A DNA stretch of 40,214 bases, from positions 1-40,214 of the forward strand of contig JAHJIN010000275.1 of NCBI GenBank assembly GCA_018823415.1. The letters run 5' to 3'. Positions 38,709-40,214 of the stretch are shown here, in pieces. This DNA is from Chloroflexota bacterium. GTDB taxonomy: Bacteria; Chloroflexota; JAHJIN01. Within the stretch, counting starts at the first letter, position 1; each line of letters starts with the position of its first letter. The notes under the pieces are model-generated. The model had not been told where the DNA came from, ran no database searches, and worked only from the letters and a program-made list of their open reading frames with translations. The position numbers and the translations under genes are program-made.

Positions 38709-40214
38709 ATGATACTTCGCTCCCTCGGCCGCACCGGCGCGGCTCTCATCATCCTGATCGCGATGCTGGCTAGCGGGTGCGACCCCGGCGTGGCGCCCAC
38801 GATGCTGCCTTCGCCCGGCCTCAGCACGCCTGCGCCCACCCCGGCCGGGACCGGGGCGCCAGGGACATCGCCCACCGCCGCTCCCACCCAGACGCCGGGC
38901 AATTCGGGCGCCGTGGCCCGGCCGCTCCCCACCGCTGCCCCCAGCCCCACACGCAGTGTCCTGTGGACGCCGTCGCCCACGCCAGAGCCCACCGCCCTGC
39001 TCGCCAAGGCCCGGCGCGCCCTGCACAACGGCGACTATGCCGCCGCCGTCGCCGCCTACCGCGACCTGGCGGCGTTCGCGCCATCGGCCGATATTCTCTA
39101 CGACCTGGGCGAGTCGTACCTGGGGAACCAGCAGTACGCGGACGCTGCCAGCGCGTTTGCCGAGTTCGCCAATCGCTACCCGGCCGACCCTCGCGCCGGC
39201 CGGGCGTTGTTCCTCCGGGGCACCAGTCTCCAGTACGACGCCCAATGGCAGCCGGCCATCGTCGCCTACCAGGGCTACCTGAGCGCCACCCAGGTCATCA
39301 GCCCCCACGTCTGGTCGCGCATCGCTACCTGCAACGAAAAGGCCGACGACCTGGACGCGGCTATTGCTGCCCTGGAACGCATGGTGGACGGGGCCTGGGA
39401 CAACAGCATGGCCGGCGAGGCCCTGGAGCGCATCGCCGATCATTACAAATCGAAAGAAGACTATACGGCCGCCGTTGCCACCTACGACCGGATTCTCGCC
39501 ATCGCCAAGAGCGAGAGCTATGTCGCTCAGATCACGTACCTCAAGGGCGCGGCCTATCTGGAGTGGGAAAAGACGGACGAGGCCAAGGCCCTGTTCCACG
39601 AGGTGGTGCACAAGTACCCCACCGCCACCCACGCCTACTGGGCGCTGGTCGCGCTGCTGGACGAGGGTGATGAGACCGTGCCGCTGTACGACCGGGGCGT
39701 CATCTATTACTATGGCGACGATTACAACGCCTGCATCCAGGCCATGTACACTTATTTCGACGCGAACCCGGACAAGCACGCCGGCCAGGCGCACTATTTC
39801 GCCGGGCTGAGCTATCGCGCTCTGAGCAACTATGCCGCCGCCGCCCGCGAGTTCGACGTTCTCATCCGCACGCACCCCGAATACACCGGCCTGTCGGACG
39901 CCTGGTGGTGGAAGGCCCGCAGCCTGGCCTCGGCCGGGAGCACCGACGAGGCGCTGGCGGCCTACCGCACGCTGGCGAAAACGTACCCCAAGAGCGACCG
40001 GGCCGACGACGCCCTGCGCAACGCCGCCTACCTGCTCAAGAGCAACAGCCAGTACGTCGGCGCCGCGGCGGCTTTTGTCGAGATGCAAAAGGCGTACCCG
40101 GCCAGCGAGTATGCCCCCGGCGCGCTGTGGGAGGCTGGCTATTGCCGGTATCTGGCCGGCGACTATGTGGAGGCCGCCGGGCCGTGGGACAAGCTGCTCC
40201 AGACGTACCCCAAC
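38709..40214 (+). CDS. TPR lipoprotein, 3' end beyond the window
   Basis: From ATG 38709 the frame stays open for 502 codons to the window edge. The product has a signal with lipobox LASGC (Cys near residue 24), a Thr/Pro/Ala-rich spacer to about residue 95, then repeated TPR-like helix pairs (DILYDLGESYLGNQQYADAA, AGLSYRALSNYAAAAREF, WWWKARSLASAGSTDEALAA). The spacing and aromatic content recall the superhelical part of soluble lytic murein transglycosylases, whose SLT domain would lie past the edge; this cannot be checked here. GTG 38703 is an alternative start with GGAAG ten bases upstream. Confidence 0.85.
   Translation, partial: MILRSLGRTGAALIILIAMLASGCDPGVAPTMLPSPGLSTPAPTPAGTGAPGTSPTAAPTQTPGNSGAVARPLPTAAPSPTRSVLWTPSPTPEPTALLAKARRALHNGDYAAAVAAYRDLAAFAPSADILYDLGESYLGNQQYADAASAFAEFANRYPADPRAGRALFLRGTSLQYDAQWQPAIVAYQGYLSATQVISPHVWSRIATCNEKADDLDAAIAALERMVDGAWDNSMAGEALERIADHYKSKEDYTAAVATYDRILAIAKSESYVAQITYLKGAAYLEWEKTDEAKALFHEVVHKYPTATHAYWALVALLDEGDETVPLYDRGVIYYYGDDYNACIQAMYTYFDANPDKHAGQAHYFAGLSYRALSNYAAAAREFDVLIRTHPEYTGLSDAWWWKARSLASAGSTDEALAAYRTLAKTYPKSDRADDALRNAAYLLKSNSQYVGAAAAFVEMQKAYPASEYAPGALWEAGYCRYLAGDYVEAAGPWDKLLQTYPN

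Noticed and set aside
38664-40088. 474-codon minus-strand open frame opposite the TPR lipoprotein
   Set aside because: The plus frame has a promoter, lipobox and TPRs; the opposing frame shows only Gly/Val/Arg-rich sequence.

Overview
The window is GC-rich (apparently above 60 percent) and densely coded, and reads like a chromosomal segment of a Chloroflexota bacterium (Anaerolineae-like). This is inference from the gene set: RNase Y with RNase J, SpoVS in an otherwise non-sporulation setting, Thr/Pro-rich lipoproteins, YfhO and Wzx-type membrane proteins, and DHPS with an N-terminal domain. No rRNA, tRNA, CRISPR array or intact insertion sequence was found. Many transcription starts show sigma70-type promoters with exactly 17-bp spacers, which helps define the operons.

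Layout. 1-556: the tail of an unidentified gene, a small unknown ORF and two palindromic repeats. 557-3569 (+): mutL and folP. 3781-7893 (+): a 1370-residue fusion of a YfhO-type GT-C membrane protein with a Wzx/MATE-type flippase. 8002-9711 (+): a cytosolic TPR plus PQQ beta-propeller protein. 9807-14829 (-): recA-recX, then rny-ymdB-spoVS, a neighbourhood also seen in Bacillus; rny has a roughly 400-nt structured leader and recA has a LexA-like operator. 14919-15062: a MITE-like element with 16-bp terminal inverted repeats and an 8-bp target duplication. 15078-18248 (-): dnaX-ybaB-recR-nitroreductase.

18320-18592 (+): a near-consensus promoter, a 28-codon ORF, a structured non-coding stretch and a strong terminator lie ahead of an ABC-2 permease. 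This is either a leader-peptide attenuator or a stand-alone small RNA, and is the most interesting unexplained element. 19473-21324 (+): a tandem GNAT protein and a family-2 glycosyltransferase. 21331-25489 (-): a DUF2877 (AllH-like) protein, a Nudix hydrolase, a eukaryote-type UDP-glucose dehydrogenase, a duplicated CQLG-motif protein and an aldo/keto reductase with a ferredoxin tail.

25599-31855 (+): rnj, a CPBP protease, a Nudix hydrolase, gltX, a divergent triosephosphate isomerase and an ABC ATPase, probably one transcript. 31932-34816 (-): an ABC export permease and a YchF-type protein with an altered P-loop. 34979-35848 (+): RidA and a four-helix membrane protein. 35942-38445 (-): two lipoproteins, one with four chagasin-like inhibitor domains in an A-B-A-B order. 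38709 to the end (+): the start of a TPR lipoprotein cut by the window edge.

Themes: DNA repair and replication (mutL, recA, recX, recR, dnaX, ybaB), RNA decay (rny, rnj, ymdB), envelope polysaccharide work (YfhO-Wzx, UGDH, GT2) and export or surface lipoproteins. Functional calls rest on motifs recognised by eye; no database search was run.
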